DNA from: Fimbriimonadaceae bacterium
GTDB taxonomy: Bacteria; Armatimonadota; Fimbriimonadia; Fimbriimonadales; Fimbriimonadaceae
Assembly (NCBI GenBank): GCA_014380605.1
Contig: JACMJO010000523.1
Location: 1 to 33,149, forward strand
Direction of reading: 5' to 3'
DNA length: 33,149 nucleotides
The translations under genes and the position numbers were made by a program. This document shows positions 23,214-30,778 of the stretch, in pieces (within the stretch, counting starts at the first letter, position 1; every line of letters begins with the position of its first letter). Under the pieces are notes generated by a model. The model saw nothing but the letters and a program-made list of their open reading frames with translations, made no database searches and was not told where the DNA came from.

Positions 23214-23223
23214 TTCTAGAATA

Positions 23224-23254
23224 GGCCATACCAATCCTATAAGACTTATTGGCC
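23224..23254. repeat. Hairpin-like repeat between the FHA and VWA genes, copy C
   Basis: CCAAT (23231-23235) and ATTGG (23248-23252) face each other around CCTATAAGACTT, flanked by GGCC. Read on the minus strand it contains ATAAGTCTTATAGGA, matching copy B (25638 onward) at 14 of 15 bases. It fills most of a 57-base gap. Confidence 0.55.
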
Positions 23255-23270
23255 CGGCAGTCAACGATCC

Positions 23271-24641
23271 ATGGATAACAAAACTCAGCAAATCGACCCA
23301 AACCGCACCGTGCTTTCGGGCGCGCCGATGGCGAATGATCCCATGCGGACGCAAGCGATGGGCGCATTCGACCCCTTGAAGACCACGGCGATGGCAGCAA
23401 TGCCGGGTGGAAAGGCGTTGGTTGCCGAAGTGATCGCCGGTCGAGACGCCTCGATGGCTAATGGTCCAGCCCGCGAGCAGTTCTTGGTAGATTTCATCGC
23501 TGGTGGAGCCCCAGGAGGTGGATTGGGTGCTCGAACTCCCTTGAACCTCTGCCTGGTTATCGACCGCTCGGGTTCGATGGAGGGTCCGCCGCTGGATTAC
23601 GTGAAGCAGGCTTGTTCCTATGTGGTCGATCTGCTTAGCCCCAACGACATCTTGAGCATCGTCACGTTCGAAGAGACCGTCGATGTCCTCATGCCTCCGC
23701 AGCGCGTTACGGATAAGCCACGAATTAAGGAGGGCATTCAGCGGCTTATGGCGGGCAACACCACTAATCTTTACGACGGGTTGCTACTGGCGATGCAGCA
23801 GGTTTCGACGATTACAGATCCTGGACGAGCGACGCGGCTTGTTGTTCTGACCGACGGCGACCCTACGGCAGGAATCAAGGACTTCTCGGCGCTTGTAGCG
23901 CATGCGGGCGATATCAAGTCGCGAGGCATTACCTGCACGTTCCTCGGCTTTGGCCCCGATTACAACGAAGAACTTCTCGCAAGCATGGCGAAGAAGGCGG
24001 GCGGAAACTACTACTACATTCCGCGCCCGGATCTCATTCCAGAGGTGTTCCGAACCGAGTTGGAGAAGCTGATGACGGTCACGGCTCGTAACCTGAAGCT
24101 GGACGTTAAATTGAGTCGGTGGGTATCCATGCGCGGTCCTCAGGCGGCCTCGTCGGGCGAGATTCACATCGAACTGGCGGACTTGGAGCGTGGGTCGACT
24201 TTGCAACAGGTGATCGATCTAGAGTTCCAGAATCACCCGCTTGGTTGGTATCGGGTGGCGGCGGGTCGGCTTACCTACGACGATACATCCACGGGTAAGA
24301 CCGAGACGATCGACCTGGACTTTGTGGTGGAGTTCACTTCGGATTCTGCCAAATACTCGCTTCCCCAAAACCCAAGGGTTGCCCAGGCGGCCCAGATTGC
24401 CCAGGCGTCACGCGTGGTCGAGAAGACAATCATGGGTCTGAAGACGGGCCAACTCACCGCGATGGGGGCCATTGCCGACCTCCAGAAGACTCAGGCCCTG
24501 CTTCTAAGCGATGGACGGATAATAGAGGCACAAGAGGTCACGATGGCACTGAGGGCCCTTCAGAGCGGCGATACGGGCGGGGCCGAGAAGACCTTGATGG
24601 GAACGATGGTCCAGTTGGATCAGGGCAAGAAGCAGAGCTAA
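23271..24641 (+). CDS. VWA domain protein with Thr-rich N-terminal tail
   Basis: 456 residues, no signal peptide, so cytosolic. The VWA domain (about 90-270) has a complete metal-dependent adhesion site: DRSGS (Asp98, Ser100, Ser102), Thr in NTTNLYDG and Asp in LTDGDPTAG. The C-terminal part is beta-rich, then helical. The first 60 residues contain NRTVL, MRTQAM and LKTTAM, basic-Thr motifs that could be phosphorylated and bound by the FHA domains encoded just upstream. No Ser/Thr kinase is in the window. VWA proteins of this type usually build protein complexes. Its stop codon overlaps the selD stop. No ribosome site or TANNNT box was seen before the ATG; expression may depend on the upstream genes. 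Confidence 0.87.
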   Translation: MDNKTQQIDPNRTVLSGAPMANDPMRTQAMGAFDPLKTTAMAAMPGGKALVAEVIAGRDASMANGPAREQFLVDFIAGGAPGGGLGARTPLNLCLVIDRSGSMEGPPLDYVKQACSYVVDLLSPNDILSIVTFEETVDVLMPPQRVTDKPRIKEGIQRLMAGNTTNLYDGLLLAMQQVSTITDPGRATRLVVLTDGDPTAGIKDFSALVAHAGDIKSRGITCTFLGFGPDYNEELLASMAKKAGGNYYYIPRPDLIPEVFRTELEKLMTVTARNLKLDVKLSRWVSMRGPQAASSGEIHIELADLERGSTLQQVIDLEFQNHPLGWYRVAAGRLTYDDTSTGKTETIDLDFVVEFTSDSAKYSLPQNPRVAQAAQIAQASRVVEKTIMGLKTGQLTAMGAIADLQKTQALLLSDGRIIEAQEVTMALRALQSGDTGGAEKTLMGTMVQLDQGKKQS

Positions 24642-25627
24642 CCTATGTGGATCGAGGGCAATCCTTCGACGACTCGCCCAATCCTTACTGCACCAGGAAT
24701 CTCTTGCGTGGAGAACAGAGCCAATCCGCCGCTGGTTTGAGGGTCTAAAGCTAGGTGAGTTAGCCAATCTGGGATGGTCTGATCGATGTGCAGCGCATCT
24801 CCAAGGAAATCGCGGTTCTTCTTCGCTCCGCCAGTGGTATGACCTTCGGTAACCATTCTCTCAACCCCAGGAAGAATCGGGAGTGATGCAATCTCTACTT
24901 GGATCGCAATTTTGGAAGCACGGGCGACATTGAAGAGATGTCCGCAGAGGCTAAATCCGGTGATGTCGGTGGCACAGCGGACGTTGGCGGCTTGACCCGC
25001 TTCGCAGGCATCCTTATTGAGCTTTGACATCGACGTGATTGCGGCGTCTAGCTCCTTGTGTAGGCAGGCATCGAATTTGGCGGCGGTCGTGACGATGCCG
25101 GTCCCCAGGGGTTTGGTGAGCCAAATTCCATCGCCTGGCTTGGCTTCGGTATTGGCAAACATTCGATTCGGGTCGACCAGTCCAGTCACCGCCATTCCGA
25201 ACTTGGGCTCTTTGTCTTCAACCGAGTGTCCGCCCATCACCACGGCTCCAGCCTCAGTCGTCTTATCGTAGGCTCCTTTGAGAATGGCCGCCCAGAACTC
25301 GGGAGGAGCTAACTCTGGCGAGAAACACGCGATGTTCAGGACCGAAATCGGCCGTCCGCCCATCGCGTAGACATCACTCAGGGCGTTGGCGGCGGCGATT
25401 TGGCCGTAGGCATACGGGTCGTCGACGATCGGTGTGAAGAAGTCGACGGTTTGAACTAGCGCCTGATCATCGGACAGCCGAAAGATTCCCGCGTCGTCCG
25501 AAGTTTCGAAGCCAACAAGCAGGTTTGGGTTCACAGAACGAGGTAATTGGCGGAGAACCTCCGCCAGTTGGCCAGGGCCCAACTTGCTCGCTCAACCAGC
25601 GCAGGAAACCAAATGCGTGAGTCTCAC
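24638..25627 (-). CDS. selD: Selenophosphate synthetase, itself a selenoprotein (Sec12 at in-frame TGA)
   Basis: 329 residues when the TGA at 25594-25592 is read as selenocysteine. SelD makes selenophosphate from selenide and ATP for selenocysteine and selenouridine synthesis. Upstream of the next usable start (TTG, 25582) the same frame continues RLTHLVSCAG-U-ASKLGPGQL, aligning with the E. coli start RLTQYSHGAG-C-GCKISP. The TGA falls on the catalytic Cys17 position and Lys15 on the essential E. coli Lys20. The rest is standard: FETSDDAGIF, TVDFFTPIVDDP, SDVYAMGG, MGGHSVEDKEP, TDITGFSLCGH and DPQTSGGL. GTG at 25627 is the only start after the upstream stop and follows a TATACT box by seven bases. 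Two hairpins follow the TGA. A standard call from 25582 would remove the active site. selA, selB and selC are not in the window. Confidence 0.9.
25548..25584 (-). promoter_or_regulatory. Candidate bacterial SECIS region of selD
   Basis: Two hairpins follow the TGA on the minus strand. The nearer one pairs AGUUGG with CCAACU around a seven-base loop starting with G, 13 bases after the TGA. The farther one is a perfect eight-base stem, UGGCGGAG with CUCCGCCA, with a GUU loop 33 bases after the TGA. A G at the start of the apical loop and this distance fit the known pattern of bacterial SECIS elements. The two stems share one base (25566). Which one SelB would bind is not known. Confidence 0.6.
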
Positions 25628-25634
25628 GGCTCAA

Positions 25635-25640
25635 AGTATA
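25635..25640 (-). promoter_or_regulatory. Candidate -10 box of selD (leaderless)
   Basis: TATACT on the minus strand, seven bases before the GTG at 25627. It overlaps the left arm of hairpin repeat copy B. It supports the GTG start rather than the internal TTG. Confidence 0.5.
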
Positions 25641-25666
25641 GGTCTTATAGGACACATAGGACCTAT
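25638..25666. repeat. 29-bp hairpin repeat, copy B
   Basis: Arms ATAGGTC (25638-25644) and GACCTAT (25660-25666) flank a 15-base loop in the divergent gap between selD and the ABC cassette. The arms differ from copy A by a C-G to T-A pair change that keeps the stem intact. It overlaps the selD -10 box. Confidence 0.65.
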
Positions 25667-25694
25667 TGGGTTCGCCATCCGCGAGAAAAACCTG

Positions 25695-25700
25695 TAAAGT
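25695..25700 (+). promoter_or_regulatory. Candidate -10 box of the ABC export cassette
   Basis: TAAAGT eight bases before the GTG at 25709; no ribosome binding site between. A weak TTCGCC lies 18 bases upstream as a possible -35. Confidence 0.4.
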
Positions 25701-25708
25701 ATTTTCCC

Positions 25709-26674
25709 GTGAGCGTCGCCTCGATTCAAAACCTGGTTGTCCAATATGGATCGTTCGTCGCCCTCAACAATTTGACCGTCGAGGTGCCGGAAGGCTGTAC
25801 CGGACTGCTCGGTCCGAACGGAGCAGGAAAGACCACTCTCCTCAAAACGATTCTCGGATTTGTAAGTCCCGCCTCTGGATCGGCAACGGTCCTCGGATTC
25901 GACATTCGCACCCAGGGTCGAGAGATTCGACAGCGCATCGGCCTGATGCCAGAGCAGGACTGCCACATTCCGGGAATGAGCGCCGTCCAGTTCGTGGCCT
26001 ACGCAGGCGAATTGGCGGGAATGCCGAAGGAACAGGCCATGCGCCGAGCCCACGAGGTTTTGGAGTATTGCGGGCTAGGCGAGGCGCGTTACCGTAACGT
26101 CGAAACCTACTCCACAGGCATGAAGCAACGCATCAAGCTTGCTCAGGCGATCGTGCACGGTCCCAAGCTTCTCCTTTTGGACGAGCCTACTAACGGTCTG
26201 GACCCACGCGGCCGCGAGGAGATGTTGGACTTGGTGAGGTCGGTCTCGCACGGCAAAGGGCTGAACGTGGTGATCAGTTCGCATCTGCTTCCAGACATCG
26301 AGCGGGTGGCAGATCAAGTGATCGTGGTCATGAAGGGACAGCTCAGGATTCAAGGAATGATCAAGGAGCTCAAGAAGATCGTTGGAGCCCCGATGGATGT
26401 GGAACTGGTGGAGCACAGCGAAGCTTTCGAGAATGCAATTCGGGCCAAGGGAGCAACTTTGGAAGAATTGACTCACTCTCGGTATCGAGTGACTACCTCC
26501 ATGACCCCGATTGAAACCGGCCGGCTAATCTTAGCCGCCGCGCGCGAAGCGGACTCCCCAGAAGCCAAAGTACAGGTTCGCGGACTTGTCGAAGCGGAGC
26601 GATCCTTGGAGGATGCTTTCCTTGAGAGCATCGGAGCTCCTTCCCACCACCAAGCCGGAGGATTCCAACTGTGA
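25709..26674 (+). CDS. ABC-2 type transporter ATP-binding protein, first of two
   Basis: 321 residues. It powers an exporter whose membrane part is the following gene. Walker A GPNGAGKTTLLK, the signature region YSTGMKQRIKLAQAI, Walker B LLLLDEPTNGLDP and the H-loop SSHLLPDIE are complete. The C-terminal 90 residues form an accessory domain as in other ABC-2 ATPases. GTG 25709 was chosen because the family sequence starts at SVASIQNLVVQYG; an in-frame upstream extension to 25547 would cross the selD promoter and selD itself. The cargo is unknown. Confidence 0.92.
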   Translation: MSVASIQNLVVQYGSFVALNNLTVEVPEGCTGLLGPNGAGKTTLLKTILGFVSPASGSATVLGFDIRTQGREIRQRIGLMPEQDCHIPGMSAVQFVAYAGELAGMPKEQAMRRAHEVLEYCGLGEARYRNVETYSTGMKQRIKLAQAIVHGPKLLLLDEPTNGLDPRGREEMLDLVRSVSHGKGLNVVISSHLLPDIERVADQVIVVMKGQLRIQGMIKELKKIVGAPMDVELVEHSEAFENAIRAKGATLEELTHSRYRVTTSMTPIETGRLILAAAREADSPEAKVQVRGLVEAERSLEDAFLESIGAPSHHQAGGFQL

Positions 26675-26681
26675 TTGCCGT

Positions 26682-26718
26682 GAATGCTGGAATGCTCGAT
26701 TGCTTGACTGCTCGATTG
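26682..26718 (+). repeat. Short direct repeats between ATPase and permease genes
   Basis: GAATGCT occurs at 26682 and 26690, and TGCTCGATTG at 26693-26702 and 26709-26718. The 82-base gap is the only spacer in an otherwise tight cassette; the remainder is the GGAGG ribosome site of the permease. It looks like a decayed small tandem repeat. Confidence 0.6.
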
Positions 26719-26756
26719 GCTGAAAATCCAACGCTTGCATTCGGAGGCAAATAGCC

Positions 26757-27734
26757 ATGGCTTTTTCACCCATTGCCGACCTGAGCTATCGCAACTACGA
26801 TGGTGAGCTGACCGACACGCGATTTCGCTGGTGGGTCATTGCAAAGGCGACGATCATGATGGCGATGAAGAAGAAGGCCATGTGGATCTATGCCCTGCTT
26901 TCCGGTGGCTACTACTTCGGAATGATCTTCACCCTTTTTGTGATCGATCAAATGTCGGTGAACACGCCGCCGGGTACGCCGAATCCCTTAAAGACGTTCT
27001 TAGGGCGGCTGGTTTGGAAGGATCAATTTCTCGTTGGCTTCTCGTATGGGCAGATATGGATGCTGGCCATTGGCCTCATCCTCGGCGCGGGGGCGATTGC
27101 GAACGATAATCGCGCCAACGCCCTGCTTGTCTATCTCAGCAAGCCTTGCGACAAGAAGGACTATCTCTTTGGCAAGTGGTTTGGCGTTTTTCTGCCCCTG
27201 CTCGTCGTCTCCGCCGTTCCACCTCTTTTCTTTTACTTCTACGGAGCCATGAGCTATCGGGAAAACGGCTTCCTTTCTTCCGATCCTCTGCTGATCTTCC
27301 GAGTCATTGTGATGCTTATTGTCGGGGCGGCATTCAACTCTTCCCTGATCATTGGATTCAGTTCGATGTTCAACCAGGGAAGGATGGCGGGCGCCGTGTA
27401 CGCAGGCTTTTACTTCATCTCGAACTTTTTTACCCAGCTGATGACGCTGGCGTGGCTCGGGGTTTCGGGAGGTCGCAGAGGGCATTCAGACGCGCCCGAG
27501 GGAGTGGTGGATTTGGTCGGCAAACTCTACTACGGAAGCGTGGATGGGTTAAACATTGGAATGGCCAAAGGTGTTCTGGGCACCGATGGGTCGCCCCCCT
27601 TTGGAATCCCATCGCCGTTCAAGATGGTTCCGGCGCCGTCCCTGTTCTTCAGCCTGGGCCTGATCGTCATCTTCAGTTGCCTGATGATGTTCATCGCTTG
27701 GCGACGAATCCGACCCGTGGAGATCGTCGGATGA
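26757..27734 (+). CDS. ABC-2 type permease, first of two
   Basis: 325 residues with about six membrane helices, forming the channel of the exporter. A cytosolic N-terminus (YRNYDGELTD, a common start in this family) leads to helices near residues 40-60, 95-120, 140-165, 180-205, 215-240 and 295-320. The motif ANDNRANALLVYLSKPCDKKDYLFGKW is typical of ABC-2 permeases, in which the loop meets the ATPase. GGAGG lies nine bases before the ATG. The stop overlaps the start of the next ATPase as ATGA. Confidence 0.85.
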   Translation: MAFSPIADLSYRNYDGELTDTRFRWWVIAKATIMMAMKKKAMWIYALLSGGYYFGMIFTLFVIDQMSVNTPPGTPNPLKTFLGRLVWKDQFLVGFSYGQIWMLAIGLILGAGAIANDNRANALLVYLSKPCDKKDYLFGKWFGVFLPLLVVSAVPPLFFYFYGAMSYRENGFLSSDPLLIFRVIVMLIVGAAFNSSLIIGFSSMFNQGRMAGAVYAGFYFISNFFTQLMTLAWLGVSGGRRGHSDAPEGVVDLVGKLYYGSVDGLNIGMAKGVLGTDGSPPFGIPSPFKMVPAPSLFFSLGLIVIFSCLMMFIAWRRIRPVEIVG

Positions 27735-28642
27735 TCGAACTCACGAACGCCTCCAAGTGGTACGGACAGGTCATTGGACTAAACGACGTCACCTGCACGA
27801 TCGGTCCAGGCGTGACCGCTCTGCTCGGAATGAATGGAGCGGGCAAGAGCACGCTTATGAAGCTGGTTACGGGCCAAGTTAGGCCGACAACCGGCCAGGT
27901 GGTAGTCAATGGCGAAGACCCGTTCGCCAACCCGAACGTTTTTCGCAGGCTGGGTTATTGCCCGGAGATCGACAACTTCTACGAGTGGCAGACCGGAAGA
28001 CAGTTCGTCTACGGGATGGCGAGGTACAGCGGTTTTGCTCACGCCGATGCCACTGCCCGAACCCAGCGCGTTTTAGAAGAAGTCGGGATGGCAGAAAGGT
28101 GCGACAAGAGGATCGCGGGCTTTTCAAAGGGAATGCGTCAGAGAATCAAACTCGCCCAAGCGATGCTAAACGATCCCGATGCGATCCTGCTGGACGAGCC
28201 CCTTAACGGCCTGGACCCAGTTGGTCGTCGGGAATTGATGGATCTCTTGAAGGTTCTGGCCGATCAGGGCAAATCCATCCTCGTGAGCAGTCACATTTTG
28301 TTCGAAGTCGAGCAGATGACGAGATCGATTCTGCTTTTGCACCGAGGGCGACTGATGGCGTCGGGCGATCTGCGCGTTATTCGTGAACTGATCGACAAGT
28401 ATCCGCACCGGGTACGAATCGAAACTCCAGAGCCAAGGGAAGTTGCCAAGCGGTTGGTGGCCCTGCCTTATGTGCTCAGCGTGGAGTTCGAACGCGACGG
28501 GCTGGAACTACAGACTCGGGAACCGAGCAAATTTTACGACGAAATTCCTGGGTTGGTCTTAGACGAAAACATCCCAGTGACGTCGTTCAGTAGTCCCGAC
28601 AACAACCTGGAATCGATTTTCCGATATTTGGTGAACGGATGA
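27731..28642 (+). CDS. ABC-2 type transporter ATP-binding protein, second of two
   Basis: 303 residues. Walker A GMNGAGKSTLMK, signature FSKGMRQRIKLAQAM, Walker B ILLDEPLNGLDP and H-loop SSHILFEVE are intact. Pro-to-Leu in the DEPLNG variant is common in exporters of this group. The C-terminal 80 residues are an accessory domain. The ATG overlaps the first permease stop and its own stop overlaps the second permease, so all four proteins are likely made in matched amounts. The sequence is clearly different from the first ATPase, so the cassette may encode two exporters or one mixed complex. Confidence 0.92.
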   Translation: MIELTNASKWYGQVIGLNDVTCTIGPGVTALLGMNGAGKSTLMKLVTGQVRPTTGQVVVNGEDPFANPNVFRRLGYCPEIDNFYEWQTGRQFVYGMARYSGFAHADATARTQRVLEEVGMAERCDKRIAGFSKGMRQRIKLAQAMLNDPDAILLDEPLNGLDPVGRRELMDLLKVLADQGKSILVSSHILFEVEQMTRSILLLHRGRLMASGDLRVIRELIDKYPHRVRIETPEPREVAKRLVALPYVLSVEFERDGLELQTREPSKFYDEIPGLVLDENIPVTSFSSPDNNLESIFRYLVNG

Positions 28643-29412
28643 CCGAAGTTTTTGTATTTCAAGCGGCGCTGAGGGACTTCCTTCGCATTAAGCGAATCAT
28701 CGTCTGGATACTGGTCGCGTTCGCTCTGTTCGGAATCTCGAAGGTTTTTCTCTACGTGAATCAGGCGAACGACTTAGCCGAAGCATATTCCATGCTTTCG
28801 TCCTTGCTTGTCTTTCGAGTGCTTCCCCTTGCCTCGGCAATCTTCAGCTCGGCGGTGATTGGGCAGGAGGTCGAACAAAAAACCATCGTTTACTTGCTGA
28901 CCCGGCCAGTTGAGAGATGGAAGCTTGTTCTGTTCCGGACGCTGGCAAGCGCAGTTGCGGTTTCGCTGGTTTCGGTCGTGACTCTGGCCCTTGTGTCAGC
29001 GGCGGTTTACGGTAGCCCGTTTTCGAACCCGATGTTCTTCCGTGACCTCGTTGCGATTCTCGTCGGGTCTCTGGCTTACGGGACGCTGTTTGTGTTCGTC
29101 ACCCTTCTGATGAGCAAAGCGGCCATGGTCGTGTGCTTGTTGTTCGCTTTTGCTTGGGAGACAGCCGTTCCCAATATGCCGGGAAGCATGTCTTCCCTTT
29201 CGGTGAGCACCTACCTCAGCGCGATCGCTCAGAGGCCATCGGCCCTTGGCGGAGGCGGGTTCTTAGGGAACATGGCGAATGCGCTCGGAGTGAATGCCGT
29301 GAGCGCCCAGACTGGTTGGATGATTCTGGCTCTGATGATCGCCTTCTTCGGTGGCCTTGGGATGTGGTGGTTTAGCACGTTCGAGTTCCTGCCCCGGGAA
29401 GATGCCGAATAA
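28639..29412 (+). CDS. ABC-2 type permease, second of two
   Basis: 257 residues with six likely membrane helices (for example 17-38, 50-70, 105-130, 135-165 and 228-248). The motif GQEVEQKTIVYLLTRPVERWKLVLFR is the conserved ABC-2 coupling segment. It is shorter than the first permease. It starts by an ATGA overlap with the second ATPase and ends the cassette; the next gene has its own candidate -10 box. Confidence 0.85.
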   Translation: MTEVFVFQAALRDFLRIKRIIVWILVAFALFGISKVFLYVNQANDLAEAYSMLSSLLVFRVLPLASAIFSSAVIGQEVEQKTIVYLLTRPVERWKLVLFRTLASAVAVSLVSVVTLALVSAAVYGSPFSNPMFFRDLVAILVGSLAYGTLFVFVTLLMSKAAMVVCLLFAFAWETAVPNMPGSMSSLSVSTYLSAIAQRPSALGGGGFLGNMANALGVNAVSAQTGWMILALMIAFFGGLGMWWFSTFEFLPREDAE

Positions 29413-29448
29413 TCGGTTGCATCGAAACGCACGCGGTTGGTGGTCAAG

Positions 29449-29454
29449 TAAAGT
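29449..29454 (+). promoter_or_regulatory. Candidate -10 box of the barrel-like protein (leaderless)
   Basis: TAAAGT five bases before the GTG at 29460. No Shine-Dalgarno sequence; the nearby GTAAAGAG is the box itself. No clear -35. Confidence 0.4.
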
Positions 29455-29459
29455 AAAGA

Positions 29460-30071
29460 GTGCGCACCCTTCTTCCCCTTGCCCTAATCGGCCTCTCTGC
29501 GACTGCTTTTGCCGACCGTTTGATCACTATCCCAACAGGAACCAAGATCAAGCTCAATACGATCAAGGCGGAAGGGATTTGGGAGCAATCTCGTGCGCGA
29601 TCTAGCCGCTACTATCTGGGAGCGGGCCTAACCGATGCCATCGACGCACAGTTCACCGGAGAGAGGTTCGAGGGAGAGCGATTTCGCAGTTCGTTCGACA
29701 TCTCTTATAACTACATTCCCCCAATTATTGGAGTTGGGCCCGGAGTCAGTTTTGGCGTTCAGGATGTGTTGAACGTGACCAACGACGGCCGCCGCTACTT
29801 CATTGCCATCACGACGAGGCAAGGGTTCGCGGATTCCGTCAGCGGGTCTATTCCGGCCGAGTTCACGCTTGGAGCCTACTTTGGCTCAGTGACGGCTCCG
29901 TTCATCGGGGTCATGCTTCCGTTTACAGACTATGTGCGAGTGCTCGCTGAGTACAACGGACGTCGAATCAATGCGGGCGTCGAGATTCGCCCTACGAACG
30001 ACATCGCCCTGCGAGCGATCTTTGAGCGGAAAGATCTGCTGATAGGCGCTCAGGTAACGATCAAGTTTTAG
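29460..30071 (+). CDS. Small outer-membrane beta-barrel-like protein
   Basis: 203 residues. A signal peptide (1-18, LLPLALIGLSATAFA) is followed by a sequence of alternating polar and hydrophobic residues, with repeats such as YYLGAGLTDAI, FDISYNYIPPIIG, FGVQDVLNV and FTLGAYFGSV. The C-terminus GAQVTIKF ends in Phe with alternating hydrophobics, the form of signal used to insert outer-membrane barrels. This suggests an outer membrane, hence a diderm. I recognise no specific family. The GTG start follows a TAAAGT box by five bases. Its end overlaps the end of the convergent plsC-like gene by 11 bases. Confidence 0.65.
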   Translation: MRTLLPLALIGLSATAFADRLITIPTGTKIKLNTIKAEGIWEQSRARSSRYYLGAGLTDAIDAQFTGERFEGERFRSSFDISYNYIPPIIGVGPGVSFGVQDVLNVTNDGRRYFIAITTRQGFADSVSGSIPAEFTLGAYFGSVTAPFIGVMLPFTDYVRVLAEYNGRRINAGVEIRPTNDIALRAIFERKDLLIGAQVTIKF

Positions 30072-30750
30072 CGGGTTCTTGGACCTTAGAGTCTTCGGCG
30101 GGAAGCACGGGGAATCCGTGTTCATTGCAAAGCTTCCTAATTCTTTCTGAGATCACCCGGCAGAATTCATCTCGAGCTTCCTTGTCGTTGAAGCCCTGCG
30201 CGACCTCGGCAAAAGTGAAGGGTTTACCGAAGGCAATGGTGATCAGGTGTCTTCTGCGCTTGGCTTTTCCACGGGGCATCACGACTTTTGAGCCGACGAT
30301 GCCTACTGGAACAACGGGAGCACCAGTTCGCTTGGCAAGCATGGCGACACCCTTGTTGACCGGTAGCATTCTCACTCCATCGCCTCGAGTGCCTTCGGGG
30401 TGGATCAGGAGGGCTTCACCTTGGTTCAGCATGTCGATGGATTTCCGAATGGCCTCCATGTCGCCCTCCCCCCGGTGCACAGGGTAAGCACCAAGGCTCG
30501 CGATCAGCTTGCCGAAGATGCCCTTGAACAGCTCCTCCTTTGCCATGAATCGCAGTCGACGCTGAGGCATCGCACAGCTCGTTGCAGGAGGGTCTAAGTG
30601 GCTCACGTGAATCGGGGCGATGATCACTGGACCGGTCGACGGGATATTTTCTCTGCCGATCGATTTCAGGCCGCCGGTGACAAGGCCGAAAAAGAACGTG
30701 CGCACGAGCCAGTTGACGAAGCGATACCACCGGTCGTTATGCTTCGCCAT
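30061..30750 (-). CDS. plsC: 1-acylglycerol-3-phosphate acyltransferase (PlsC family)
   Basis: 229 residues. It probably acylates lysophosphatidic acid to phosphatidic acid in membrane lipid synthesis. The catalytic motif HVSHLDP (H-x4-D) and the glycerophosphate-binding HPEGTRG are present, with RTGAPVVPVGIVGS near the end of the core. A hydrophobic segment near residues 10-27 may anchor it to the inner membrane. The ATG at 30750 follows a TAATCT box by seven bases. It shares a 41-base promoter gap with the divergent MFS gene. The family is certain; the exact acceptor substrate is inferred. Confidence 0.88.
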   Translation of the reverse strand: MAKHNDRWYRFVNWLVRTFFFGLVTGGLKSIGRENIPSTGPVIIAPIHVSHLDPPATSCAMPQRRLRFMAKEELFKGIFGKLIASLGAYPVHRGEGDMEAIRKSIDMLNQGEALLIHPEGTRGDGVRMLPVNKGVAMLAKRTGAPVVPVGIVGSKVVMPRGKAKRRRHLITIAFGKPFTFAEVAQGFNDKEARDEFCRVISERIRKLCNEHGFPVLPAEDSKVQEPAKT

Positions 30751-30757
30751 GGGTATG

Positions 30758-30763
30758 AGATTA
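30758..30763 (-). promoter_or_regulatory. Candidate -10 box of plsC (leaderless)
   Basis: TAATCT on the minus strand, seven bases before the ATG at 30750, with no ribosome binding site. Confidence 0.45.
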
Positions 30764-30778
30764 CTCTCATTCCTGCTA

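Noticed and set aside
24638..25582. SelD starting at TTG 25582 as an ordinary protein
   Set aside because: This start removes the conserved N-terminal RLT...G-U/C-x2-K segment that carries the catalytic residue. The frame extends cleanly to GTG 25627 through one TGA.
25631..25633. A second in-frame TGA two codons upstream of the selD GTG as another selenocysteine
   Set aside because: No SelD homology lies beyond it and it falls next to the -10 box; it simply bounds the reading frame.
25547..25708. N-terminal extension of the first ABC ATPase
   Set aside because: It would cross the selD start and promoter and has no ABC-like sequence; GTG 25709 fits the family.
27146..27730. Upstream extension of the second ABC ATPase
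   Set aside because: It lies out of frame within the first permease; the family starts at MIELTNASKWYG and overlaps the previous stop by ATGA.
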